Source: Methylobacter sp. (GTDB lineage: Bacteria; Pseudomonadota; Gammaproteobacteria; Methylococcales; Methylomonadaceae). Taken from it: DNA of 64,000 nucleotides. The stretch spans positions 1 to 64,000 of the forward strand of contig NZ_JALOCF010000003.1 in the NCBI RefSeq assembly GCF_023227905.1, given 5' to 3'. This document shows, piece by piece, positions 32,569-39,930 of this stretch. The notes under the pieces were generated by a model. It was given only the letters and a program-made list of their open reading frames with translations. It was not told the DNA's origin and made no database searches. A program made the translations under genes and the position numbers. Within the stretch, counting starts at the first letter, position 1, and every line of letters begins with the position of its first letter.

Positions 32569-34992
32569 TTATATTTTCAGTCTATCGTCGTCTCGTAATT
32601 TCTGCATGCCAGAAGATACTTTGTTGCACTTTCGATGGATAGATAATTCTAATGTCGTTATGTAATTATTTTTACCGGCTTTCTTATTCGAGAAGCCAGC
32701 CATTCTAAAAGGGTGAACAACGCCAGAAAACTTAGGGTCGCCCCATTTTTTGTTTAACCTGGTCACTATCTGATTGGCTAATTTCTGCTCGTCGACACTG
32801 CTTTCTTTGTCAATTATGATGATAGCCTGCTTGTTGTTTTCACTACTTTTCTGCACAATGGCGGGCCTTATACCTGCCTTCAGCATATCGGCATAACTCG
32901 CCGGCGTAAGGTCATCGACAACTATAAAATGCCTGTCTTCTGAAATTGGGGTTATATACACGTCATACCCCTGGCCGTTTTTTGCCCGGAGCTTTGCAAT
33001 CTCTGTTTTTACCTCCTCCTTGGTCCAAAATTTTTCAGCAACCCCCGCCGCTTCGCGGTCGCTTTTCTTGCCTGCATTGCCGTAATTCTGATCAAAAAGC
33101 TTGCGGCCTTTGCTGTCTCTTTCAACACGTGGCTTGAGTGTTATCCGGTATTTTTCAGCGCTCAACGCTTCGCTTTGCCTTTCCCATGCGGCTATTTTCT
33201 GGGCGTGCTCGCGTGTTGGCGGTTGTTCCAGTCGAGCTGTTGACTTATCACGCCCAGTTGCTTCGAGAGGGGCTGCAAGATCTGCCAGCGCTCCAGCAGC
33301 ATTAGCGACGCTCATAGTGTTGCGCCGATAGTCAGCGCCACTACTATCATGGGCCAAATCGGGGCTTCGTGTATGATCGGCTCCGGCGCTGCTGGCGGCT
33401 TGTACTTCGACAGCCATTCTATCTTGCTGTCTAGCGCTGCTGTTGCTTTCTGCGCCGCCTCGGTCTTCGCTTCCAGGTCTTCGGCTATCAGGCTGAAGCT
33501 CGTGGCTATGCTCTCGATCATCTCGGCCAGCTCGGCTGCGGTCCTGGTTTCGATCAGATTGGCCTCTGCTAGCCTCCGAATTTCCGTTATTTTTCCCATA
33601 CTTTGCCTCTCTTGCTGCAAGACGTTGTTTAAGCTCTTCGCGGTCGGCTTCGGTTGGCTCATAACCTTGAACCATCAGCCCCAGTTCCGAACCGATCAAG
33701 TACGTTTGGCGTTTGAATTCATCATTACCTGTTGCTTTCACGCTCTTCCATCCTTTAGATTTTGCGAGTTGTAAGCTTCCCCTAACTGCGCTTTCGGCTT
33801 TAGAATGCACACTGATCCTGTCGCCGTGATCGGTGATCGCGACAGTATCCCGGCTCTTCCATCTGTAAACCCCGTTCTCGGTTTTCTCAAAAGCAATATC
33901 TAGCGTTCGGTTTCCTGTGTTGATTTTTGAGTCTGTCCGTCGCAACTGGCCAGTAAATCGTCGATCAGAACGTGCATCAATAAGCAAAACGCCCTCGCGC
34001 TTTTTTCCTTTGTCGCTATGTGCCAAACGGCATTCTGACAGTTTGCGCATGCCGTTTTGGGTTGCTCGCTCAATGTTGACAGGGTACGGCTTTGGAGTGT
34101 GTGTGTAGTATTTTCGCTGGTCATTTGCTGTCTCCGGCTGATTGATGGTTGTGTTTGTTAGCTCTCCGGCAGTCTCCGGCTTGGCCGCTTGGGCTCGCAG
34201 TCGATCCAAAATTGGCTGGTCACGCTCTGGGTTATAGTCGAGCTGAGCTTGTAGCGGTTTCCACTTGAATCTGTCCCCGAGTTTTGTACCAGTGAAAGGC
34301 ACACCGTCCAGTTCGAATGTCATGCCTTGGGCCCGACCACTCTTGCCCGACGGGATGACTGTCACGCCCTGGGCTTCCAGTTTTGCAATGAAGTCTGAAA
34401 AACCTGGCTTGCCCTGGGCTGCGTCGTCGATATAAGTTTGCAACATGATTCTTGTGGGGATTGATTCTGTTCGATCCATCATGCTTTTCTCCCCTGCAGT
34501 AATACCTTTGACTTCTGCGCGCGCATCGTGGGCTAATTCAGAAAGCCCGAACTCACGGGCTAGTTGATTTGTCAAGGGCATGGATCGTTTTGCCTCTTGC
34601 TGTCCTAGGTAAAGGCTAGCGTCAATAGCGACACGTGAGGCTACGAGGTGTATATGATCATGCTCGGTATCGAAGTGCCGAACTGCTATCCACAGGTGCT
34701 TGTCAGTGAAGCCCATACCTTTAATGTATTTTTCGGCTACCTGCGCCCACTGCTCATTAGTCAGGCGTTCTGGTGGTTTTAAGGATAACGAACAATGCCA
34801 AGCCGGCTTTTCTATATCAGGCCGGATTTTTCTGAGTGCTGAAAACTCGGCTTGGATTTCTTCCAGCGCTGAACCAGAGCAATTTCCGCCGACCATGACG
34901 GCCTCCTTGTCTATGCCTCTATCCTTATGCCCCTCGAAGACATAGGCCAGCAAACCTTTCTGGCCTTTGCCGCGCCCGATTTGTGCTTTCAT
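32569..34992 (-). CDS. mobA: MobA-like relaxase with LPD7 and primase-like domains
   Basis: 807 residues. Nicks oriT and covalently carries the strand during mobilization. Candidate catalytic Tyr17; metal-binding three-His motif H-D-T/E-H-D-H-I-H with His106, 111, 113, 115. Residues 355-450 match an LPD7-type domain (R-T-L-D-I-A-F-E-K). Residues 650-790 (Y-D-V-Y-I-T-P, F-I-V-V-D-D, G-V-V-H-P-F-R-M-A-G-F-S-N-K-K) resemble the RepB-type primase found fused to MobA in IncQ plasmids. ATG overlaps the mobC stop by ATGA. Ends at an in-frame TAA, after which 134 codons stay open. Confidence 0.85.
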   Translation of the reverse strand: MKAQIGRGKGQKGLLAYVFEGHKDRGIDKEAVMVGGNCSGSALEEIQAEFSALRKIRPDIEKPAWHCSLSLKPPERLTNEQWAQVAEKYIKGMGFTDKHLWIAVRHFDTEHDHIHLVASRVAIDASLYLGQQEAKRSMPLTNQLAREFGLSELAHDARAEVKGITAGEKSMMDRTESIPTRIMLQTYIDDAAQGKPGFSDFIAKLEAQGVTVIPSGKSGRAQGMTFELDGVPFTGTKLGDRFKWKPLQAQLDYNPERDQPILDRLRAQAAKPETAGELTNTTINQPETANDQRKYYTHTPKPYPVNIERATQNGMRKLSECRLAHSDKGKKREGVLLIDARSDRRFTGQLRRTDSKINTGNRTLDIAFEKTENGVYRWKSRDTVAITDHGDRISVHSKAESAVRGSLQLAKSKGWKSVKATGNDEFKRQTYLIGSELGLMVQGYEPTEADREELKQRLAAREAKYGKNNGNSEASRGQSDRNQDRSRAGRDDREHSHELQPDSRRPGSEDRGGAESNSSARQQDRMAVEVQAASSAGADHTRSPDLAHDSSGADYRRNTMSVANAAGALADLAAPLEATGRDKSTARLEQPPTREHAQKIAAWERQSEALSAEKYRITLKPRVERDSKGRKLFDQNYGNAGKKSDREAAGVAEKFWTKEEVKTEIAKLRAKNGQGYDVYITPISEDRHFIVVDDLTPASYADMLKAGIRPAIVQKSSENNKQAIIIIDKESSVDEQKLANQIVTRLNKKWGDPKFSGVVHPFRMAGFSNKKAGKNNYITTLELSIHRKCNKVSSGMQKLRDDDRLKI
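33312..33599 (-). CDS. mobB: MobB-like protein nested in mobA
   Basis: 95 residues from ATG 33599 with GAGAGG 7 nt upstream, entirely inside mobA in another frame. N-terminal helix, a coiled-coil-like middle (A-E-L-A-E-M-I-E), and a C-terminal membrane segment (P-M-I-V-V-A-L-T-I-G-A-T). In RSF1010 mobB lies in the same way inside mobA and its membrane helix helps relaxosome transfer. The ribosome site, layout and position make chance unlikely, though sequence similarity cannot be tested here. Confidence 0.65.
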   Translation of the reverse strand: MGKITEIRRLAEANLIETRTAAELAEMIESIATSFSLIAEDLEAKTEAAQKATAALDSKIEWLSKYKPPAAPEPIIHEAPIWPMIVVALTIGATL

Positions 34993-35333
34993 AATTTCGC
35001 GCCGATCAGCGCCGCGCGAAACTCTTTTAGTTCTTGGATGATCTCATCGTGACTCACGTCGTTATTCTGATTCAGTGCTTTGGCAAGTTGGTTCAAATTG
35101 CCGGCAGCACGACTCAACTCAACCCAAGCGATTTGATTAAGCTCGGGGATCATCGGCGGCAATTTGTCCAGTCCGGCGCACCGGAGGTATTCCCCGCGAG
35201 CCAGGCCCAGGCGGCTCCGCTGCCGGTCGAGCTGATTCAGTTCGGTCAGATTGAGGTGGCTTGAAACACAGTGTGTCCTGGGGTCATCGACCCGCTCCGG
35301 GCCGTGTCTTTTTTTTCTTGCACAGTTAACCAC
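34989..35333 (-). CDS. mobC: MobC-like relaxosome accessory protein
   Basis: 114 residues from GTG 35333 behind GGAGG. N-terminal A-R-K-K-R and a ribbon-helix-helix region (H-L-N-L-T-E-L-N-Q-L-D), then L-A-R-G-E-Y-L-R and N-Q-I-A-W-V-E-L-S-R-A-A-G-N-L-N-Q-L, the conserved MobC pattern. Binds or melts oriT DNA to help MobA. The open frame extends further upstream but the RBS and family length favour this start. Overlaps mobA by ATGA. Confidence 0.82.
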   Translation of the reverse strand: MVNCARKKRHGPERVDDPRTHCVSSHLNLTELNQLDRQRSRLGLARGEYLRCAGLDKLPPMIPELNQIAWVELSRAAGNLNQLAKALNQNNDVSHDEIIQELKEFRAALIGAKL

Positions 35334-35401
35334 AAACCCTCCTGAGTCAATCATGTGAAAAAAGGTGAGCGGAGCGAAACCTTTTTCGCCCCGCAGGGCA
35401 A

Positions 35402-35432
35402 GCAAGTAAGCTAAGCGCAACTTACAGCTTGC
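35402..35432 (-). other. Candidate origin of transfer (oriT)
   Basis: Just upstream of mobC. GCAAG-TAAG (35402-35410) and CTTACAGCTTGC (35421-35432) form an imperfect inverted repeat. On the minus strand the segment reads TAAGTTGCGCTTAG, which resembles the TAAGTGCGCCCT nick region of RSF1010-type oriT. Position beside mobC supports it; the nick site is inference. Confidence 0.45.
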
Positions 35433-35442
35433 TCCTAGATTT

Positions 35443-35691
35443 TCAAGTCGTTCGCTTGTAATTGCTGACAGTGCCAACGATCTCCCAAAATGCATCCTTG
35501 TATACGCCGTCATCATTTCCCCGCGCCTTTGCTCGCTCTGTCTTGCTGATGATTTGTGTCAATGAAGACAGCAACACGTCCAGATCTCGCTCCGTCTTCT
35601 TTTGCTTTGCTCGTCTCGTGGCTTGACGTTGGGCTGCGGTTTTTGGCGGAGCTTTGAAAAGATCGGTTTGCTTGTAGATATGTTCAGCCAT
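35443..35691 (-). CDS. Island protein of unknown function (82 aa)
   Basis: 82 residues from ATG 35691 with CAGGAAACGCG upstream. A basic region (R-Q-A-T-R-R-A-K-Q-K-K) is followed by a helix (D-L-D-V-L-L-S-S-L-T-Q-I-I). Could bind DNA, but no family is recognised. Lies across the oriT candidate from mobC. Confidence 0.6.
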   Translation of the reverse strand: MAEHIYKQTDLFKAPPKTAAQRQATRRAKQKKTERDLDVLLSSLTQIISKTERAKARGNDDGVYKDAFWEIVGTVSNYKRTT

Positions 35692-35774
35692 CGCGTTTCC
35701 TGTTTCGTGACTCACAAAAAGCCCCGGATATACCGGGCTTTCTTGGAGTTTTTAGAATTCTTAGTTACATTCGG

Positions 35775-36329
35775 TTACATTCGCATGCCGTCGGCGTGCT
35801 GGCACGCGAGCTCAAGCTGTTCGTTGAGGAATTTGTTTCTTTCATTAAAATATTTGAGAAGTGGAGCCCAATTTAGTTCCTCCTGTAACCGTGCAATTAG
35901 CCCTGCGAGCTCCGGAGAGCATTCCCCGCCGCCCCAGACAGACAAAAGCAGTGCCGCATCACCTAGGGGTAACTGCGCAACTAAACGAGCAACTTTATCC
36001 TCGACCAGTGCTTTTTCTTTTTCTTTTTCGATTTCTATTTTTAGGCGCGCTATTTCACTGGCGTCATCATCGTCGAGGTCGTCGTCGCTCGCTCTCTCAA
36101 CAAAACGCTCAAGCTCTTCAAGCAATAATTTGTTTTTGCGGTCATAAAGCTTTAAGAAAAGACGCCAAATTTCATTATTTTCTTCGGCGCGCAGTTGAGC
36201 TACAAGTGCGGCAATATCTGCCGACACCCCACCATAGAGACCAAGTAATAGCTGTGCAGCGGTCCTGTGCTGTAGCGTTGAAATTAATAGCAAAATTTCT
36301 GGCGCTAATTTATTGATTTCTGTTTTCAT
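35775..36329 (-). CDS. Island protein with an internal duplication (184 aa)
   Basis: 184 residues from ATG 36329 with GAGGCAAAA upstream. Two similar halves: A-Q-L-L-L-G-L-Y-G-G-V-S-A-D-I-A-A-L-V-A-Q-L and A-L-L-L-S-V-W-G-G-G-E-C-S-P-E-L-A-G-L-I-A, each followed by L-F-L-K-L-Y-D-R-K-N-K or L-L-K-Y-F-N-E-R-N-K and an acidic or helical linker (D-D-D-L-D-D-D-D). Predicted all-helical. Not recognised; possibly a replication or maintenance accessory given its place behind the initiator. Confidence 0.6.
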   Translation of the reverse strand: MKTEINKLAPEILLLISTLQHRTAAQLLLGLYGGVSADIAALVAQLRAEENNEIWRLFLKLYDRKNKLLLEELERFVERASDDDLDDDDASEIARLKIEIEKEKEKALVEDKVARLVAQLPLGDAALLLSVWGGGECSPELAGLIARLQEELNWAPLLKYFNERNKFLNEQLELACQHADGMRM

Positions 36330-36474
36330 TTTTGCCTCAATTGAGATTAGATGTGGGCTTACCACGGGTTATAGTGTTAAGCGTCATCGCGTAACACTGA
36401 ATCAATTCAAACGTTTTTGCTCTTTTTTTCGCCGCCGGGGCGGCGCGGTGTGTACGCGGTAGCGCCCTTTTTCC

Positions 36475-37851
36475 TCATAACGCCAACAGCTGCCCCGTAC
36501 AGTTATTGACAGGACTCCGAGAAGAAAAAGAGCCGCCGTAGGCGGCAGATTTTGACAACATAGAGGTTGCCAGTTTAGTGCTGACCATTGCCCAGCTTTT
36601 GGTTCGGGTAATTGCCTCGGCAGCAATGGACGCAACGCCGAAAATCATGGTTATGTACTCGAAGTACGCGTTCTGTTTAATTTCGCCGGTCTCTTTATCT
36701 ACCAGATGTTTTTTGACCAGTGTTATAGTCTGCTCTATCCGTTTAGCGTCTACGCCGCCCATGATTTCCAGGTAATCAGCCCAGCGGCTTTCGTCTGCCG
36801 CCTGTCTCGCCGCTTCCAGTAATTCATCATCAAGTGAATCGCGCAATTTGCGTAACTGCCGCCAAACGGTAACGGGAGCGCCGCCGATCTGCTGAAACTG
36901 CCTGATACCCCAAACAGAAGCCCAGGCTTTAACCCGCTGACCGTAGGAACGGCTTAGTTCGTTGGTGTCGTGTTCTGGGTCGTCAATCGAAAAGCCCAGG
37001 TTTTTAGATATGTATTTGGCGATGTAGCCGGTTGCTGTTCCCGCTTCGCTGTCGATCTCTACGCATTTAAAACGGTGCTTGTCTGCCCCTGGCTCATGGC
37101 CGTCCACTTCAAGCGCGTATTGTGAAAATATTTCTCGTAACGCGTTACGTTTATCTGCTTTGACGAATAGCAACATGTGCCAATGTGGGCAGCCGTCACC
37201 GTGAGGTTCTGAGACCCGAAAGCCAAATGGTTTTATATCCAGGCGGCCATAGGCGGCACGGATTTTAGACCACTGTTTAACCAAATACTGCTGCGCGTCC
37301 TTGGGCGTTAATTCCTGATATTTATCGTTTAATTTAACGCCTGAAAAACGGTGATACCTGCTTGGACAGGTCAAGGTGTAGAACTCACCTACATAACCAT
37401 GCTGTTGAGCATAAGCCTCGAATCCGGCCATCCTTATCATCAGTTCAGCGCGGCGGTTCGTCGGGTTTGCAATAGAGGATTGGACTATTGTTGCCATATC
37501 CACGATGTCGCCAGCATCAGAAATCATGGATTGATTTTGGATGTATTCATAGGCTTTAATTGCTTTTTTGCCAACCCGGTAAACTGTCAAGTTAGAGCTG
37601 TACTTTTCTTTGTGTTTTGCGACCCTGCCCAGTTCTATAAGCTTAGATTCATCAAGTCGGCTTTGAAGCTTGTCGAGTGTCCTACGCCACCATCTATCAC
37701 ACAGCAGGCGGTCCTTGAAACCTTTATCGTTTTTTGACTTCGGCTGTGGTATGCCGTTATCTATCAAGTAATTAATAACTTTTTTACGGTCGTCGATTAT
37801 CGGCAAAAGTTTAGAAATGTGATAACCAGCTGGCAGATGCGGAGTAAACAT
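36475..37851 (-). CDS. Rolling-circle replication initiator (phage gpA type)
   Basis: 458 residues. The HUH metal motif is P-H-W-H-M-L-L-F (His223, His225) and the paired tyrosines are Tyr276 and Tyr280 in Y-I-A-K-Y, the Y-x-x-x-Y layout of P2 gpA. Such proteins nick the double-strand origin and start rolling-circle replication. Upstream P-H-G-D-G-C fits the family. Shorter than P2 gpA (about 760 residues) but with the catalytic core intact. It lies behind the AlpA-like gene and would let the excised circle replicate. Confidence 0.85.
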   Translation of the reverse strand: MFTPHLPAGYHISKLLPIIDDRKKVINYLIDNGIPQPKSKNDKGFKDRLLCDRWWRRTLDKLQSRLDESKLIELGRVAKHKEKYSSNLTVYRVGKKAIKAYEYIQNQSMISDAGDIVDMATIVQSSIANPTNRRAELMIRMAGFEAYAQQHGYVGEFYTLTCPSRYHRFSGVKLNDKYQELTPKDAQQYLVKQWSKIRAAYGRLDIKPFGFRVSEPHGDGCPHWHMLLFVKADKRNALREIFSQYALEVDGHEPGADKHRFKCVEIDSEAGTATGYIAKYISKNLGFSIDDPEHDTNELSRSYGQRVKAWASVWGIRQFQQIGGAPVTVWRQLRKLRDSLDDELLEAARQAADESRWADYLEIMGGVDAKRIEQTITLVKKHLVDKETGEIKQNAYFEYITMIFGVASIAAEAITRTKSWAMVSTKLATSMLSKSAAYGGSFSSRSPVNNCTGQLLAL

Positions 37852-37860
37852 TTACCCCCC

Positions 37861-38040
37861 TTACTGCGCTGCTTTTGGTCTGTTATTTAGCCAATCCTCT
37901 ATGTCGCCTTCTCTCCAGCCGATAGCCCTTGCACTCAATTTGACAGCCTCAGGAAACAAGCCTCTTTTCTTCAGATCGTAGACTGATGATCTGGATAGGC
38001 CGGTTTTTTCAATGACCCGCGGAAGTTTTAGGATGTTCAT
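37861..38040 (-). CDS. alpA: AlpA-like excisionase/regulator
   Basis: 59 residues from ATG 38040 with GGAGAAAATAT upstream. The winged HTH of the AlpA/MerR-like excisionase group: V-I-E-K-T-G-L-S-R-S-S-V-Y-D-L, then F-P-E-A-V-K-L-S and I-G-W-R-E-G-D-I-E-D-W-L. AlpA of P4-like islands activates excision or transcription. Nine nucleotides before the replication gene, so probably co-transcribed. Confidence 0.88.
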   Translation of the reverse strand: MNILKLPRVIEKTGLSRSSVYDLKKRGLFPEAVKLSARAIGWREGDIEDWLNNRPKAAQ

Positions 38041-38155
38041 ATATTTTCTCCAATTTATTTGGCTTTGTCTGAATGACAGGCTGGAGAAAGCATAACTGAG
38101 CCGGTAAAAAAATCAATATTATCAATGACATACTACTCATATAACATTATGTAAC

Positions 38156-38186
38156 AGTATGTTATCGTACCTACGCTAGTTAATTA
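38156..38186. repeat. 31-bp direct repeat, copy 1
   Basis: Identical to 38271-38301; begins AGTATGTTATCG and ends GTTAATTA. Spacing 115 nt between starts. Confidence 0.85.
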
Positions 38187-38270
38187 ATAAAATTACGCTA
38201 ACGCACCTCGCAGGCCAGAGAAAATTATGCAAGCCATTGAAAACAAATAAAAATCAATGACAACAAAAAA

Positions 38271-38301
38271 GTATGTTATCGTACCTACGCTAGTTAATTA
38301 G
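38271..38301. repeat. 31-bp direct repeat, copy 2
   Basis: Identical to 38156-38186. Perfect identity between two copies in a small gap suggests a bound or selected site (regulator operator, Rep site) or a recent duplication. Confidence 0.85.
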
Positions 38302-38320
38302 CAAAAAATCAATATGCGCC

Positions 38321-38356
38321 CGCACTCGCTGCCGATGTCAAGGCAACGAGTGCGGT
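38321..38356 (-). terminator. Hairpin after the integrase gene
   Basis: CCGCACTCG (38321-38329) pairs with CGAGTGCGG (38348-38356). Read on the minus strand it follows the integrase stop and is itself followed by GCGCATATTGATTTTTT. Confidence 0.5.
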
Positions 38357-38364
38357 CAATTTGG

Positions 38365-39633
38365 TCAATTTCCTATCAACAATGCCAATCTTTCGCCCAA
38401 AAATCGCCATGCCTCCGCCTGTTCTTCTTTGAGTTCTTGATGTTGATAGACGCGCCGCAGTTTGTTTTCCTCGGTATGATTCAAGCATTTTTCAATCACA
38501 TCTCCGTGCACACCTAGATTACCCATCAAGGTTGCACCGGTTCGGCGTAAATCGTGGGGCGTCCATTTGCCGCCTTGCAAGACCAGAGCTTGATTGGCCT
38601 TGCTCCGGTTGCTGTAGACAGTCCCATTTTGGCGCCCGTCAATCTGCTTGCTAATCGATTTTTCACAAACACTGGACGTGTCTTTTGTATTGGGATATAG
38701 CCAAGTATCCGATTGGCTATACTCAGACAATCGCCTGAATTGGCTCAAGGCAAAATTCGACAAGTAAATAGTGTGTGCCTTGTCATTTTTGCTGTTTTCA
38801 ATCGGTATGTAAAAGGTCTTTGCGTCGAAATTGACATGCTTCCATTGTGCTTTGCTTAATTCACCAACGCGGCAAAGCGTTGAAAGCATAATCCAGATAG
38901 CGCACTCAGTAGAAGGCATCAAGCCAGCATCAGGAAGCTGGTCTTTTAGCAACCTGATCTCATCTAGTGATAAAACCCGGTCGCGCTCGGTGTTCTTGGT
39001 TGTGACTTTGCTAACGCTCAGGCTGGCCGTCGGATCGAATTCGATAATGTCGCGGTCAACCGCAAACCGGAACATTTGCCGCACCAGCTTCAACAGATTT
39101 CTGGCGGTGTGTGACGACCCGCGCTGCTTCACCCGGTCTATAACATCTGTGATGTGGCTCTTACGAACGTCCTGGGCGTTGAGGCTACCGATAATCGGCA
39201 ACACGTCTTTTGTAAACATCCGTTGAACTTCTGCAAGGTCTTTTCTCTGCTGCAGGTCTGTTGCTACCCAGCGTTCGAACAGACCGGTAACGGTAGTACG
39301 GGCTTGTAATCTGGCTAATGCTTCTTTTTCCTCCATCTGCAACTGTCGTTCGCGCTCAATCTGGAGTGTTCTTTCTATGCTGGGGTCTTTGCCCTGCTTC
39401 ACCAAATCCTTGTATGTGTCGCGCTCTTTTCGCGCGTCAGCCAAACCCTGTGCCTTTAAAGTAATTCGCCGCTGTTTACCTTCAACCCGATAAGACAGCA
39501 TAAAAGATATTGCTCCTCCCTCTGATAGTGGGCGAACGCGAACTACAAGCCCCGCCCCATCTGAAATCATTTGAACCTTGTCATTTGCTTTCAGATTCCT
39601 AAAGGCCATATCTGTGATTTTATTAATTGCCAT
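38365..39633 (-). CDS. int: Tyrosine-recombinase integrase (P4 type)
   Basis: 422 residues. N-terminal arm-binding domain of the DUF4102 kind (G-L-V-V-R-V-R-P), core-binding domain (115-205) and catalytic domain with Arg255, His360-x-x-Arg363, His386 and nucleophile Tyr396. Integrates and excises the island at the tRNA-Pro 3' end. It reads away from attR, which lies 173 nt upstream of its ATG, with CGGTACAACA repeats between. Confidence 0.93.
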   Translation of the reverse strand: MAINKITDMAFRNLKANDKVQMISDGAGLVVRVRPLSEGGAISFMLSYRVEGKQRRITLKAQGLADARKERDTYKDLVKQGKDPSIERTLQIERERQLQMEEKEALARLQARTTVTGLFERWVATDLQQRKDLAEVQRMFTKDVLPIIGSLNAQDVRKSHITDVIDRVKQRGSSHTARNLLKLVRQMFRFAVDRDIIEFDPTASLSVSKVTTKNTERDRVLSLDEIRLLKDQLPDAGLMPSTECAIWIMLSTLCRVGELSKAQWKHVNFDAKTFYIPIENSKNDKAHTIYLSNFALSQFRRLSEYSQSDTWLYPNTKDTSSVCEKSISKQIDGRQNGTVYSNRSKANQALVLQGGKWTPHDLRRTGATLMGNLGVHGDVIEKCLNHTEENKLRRVYQHQELKEEQAEAWRFLGERLALLIGN

Positions 39634-39655
39634 TTTGATTCACTTGTCCGTTTTC

Positions 39656-39677
39656 CGGTACAACATCCGGTACAACA
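39656..39677. repeat. Paired CGGTACAACA repeats, right end
   Basis: CGGTACAACA at 39656-39665 and 39668-39677, again 12 nt apart, immediately upstream of the integrase gene. Same orientation as the left pair. Integrase binding here could also regulate int. Confidence 0.65.
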
Positions 39678-39805
39678 AATTTACTGGATTCCAATAAACC
39701 CTATTGTACGTCTCTGGACGCGAAAATAAAATAAGACAATGAAATAAAAGGATAATTTATACTTTATTGAATTACACTGAACCTTAAAAAACGATAATTT
39801 ACTGT

Positions 39806-39854
39806 TCTGGGGGACAAGTGATAGCAGGTTCAAATCCTGTCGTCCCGACCAATT
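39806..39854. repeat. attR, 49 nt
   Basis: A partial tRNA-Pro copy from the anticodon loop through CCAATT. Two of its five differences from attL fall in the T-stem and keep it paired (T-A changed to C-G), so it came from a functional tRNA-Pro rather than decaying in place. Confidence 0.8.
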
Positions 39855-39930
39855 AAGCCAAAAACTTACAAAATAAAAATTTCTGTAAAAAGATAAATTA
39901 GCGCTTTCGGGTACTCATGCGGGTACACTT
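39855..39930. repeat. Relic left end of a second, related island
   Basis: The flank after attR resembles the flank after attL: ACTTACAAAA shared early, then CGGGTACTC (39908) and CGGGTACAC (39920), 12 nt apart and starting 54 nt after the att end, exactly as CGGTACAACA does at the true left end. Confidence 0.6.

Larger units (their letters stand above)
38041..38364. other. Island control region, 324 nt
   Basis: AT-rich gap between the divergent-from-centre alpA start and the integrase end. Holds two identical 31-bp direct repeats, an ATAACAT/ATGTTAT inverted repeat around 38141-38165 and the integrase terminator. Likely contains the alpA promoter and possibly the rolling-circle origin. Confidence 0.5.
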
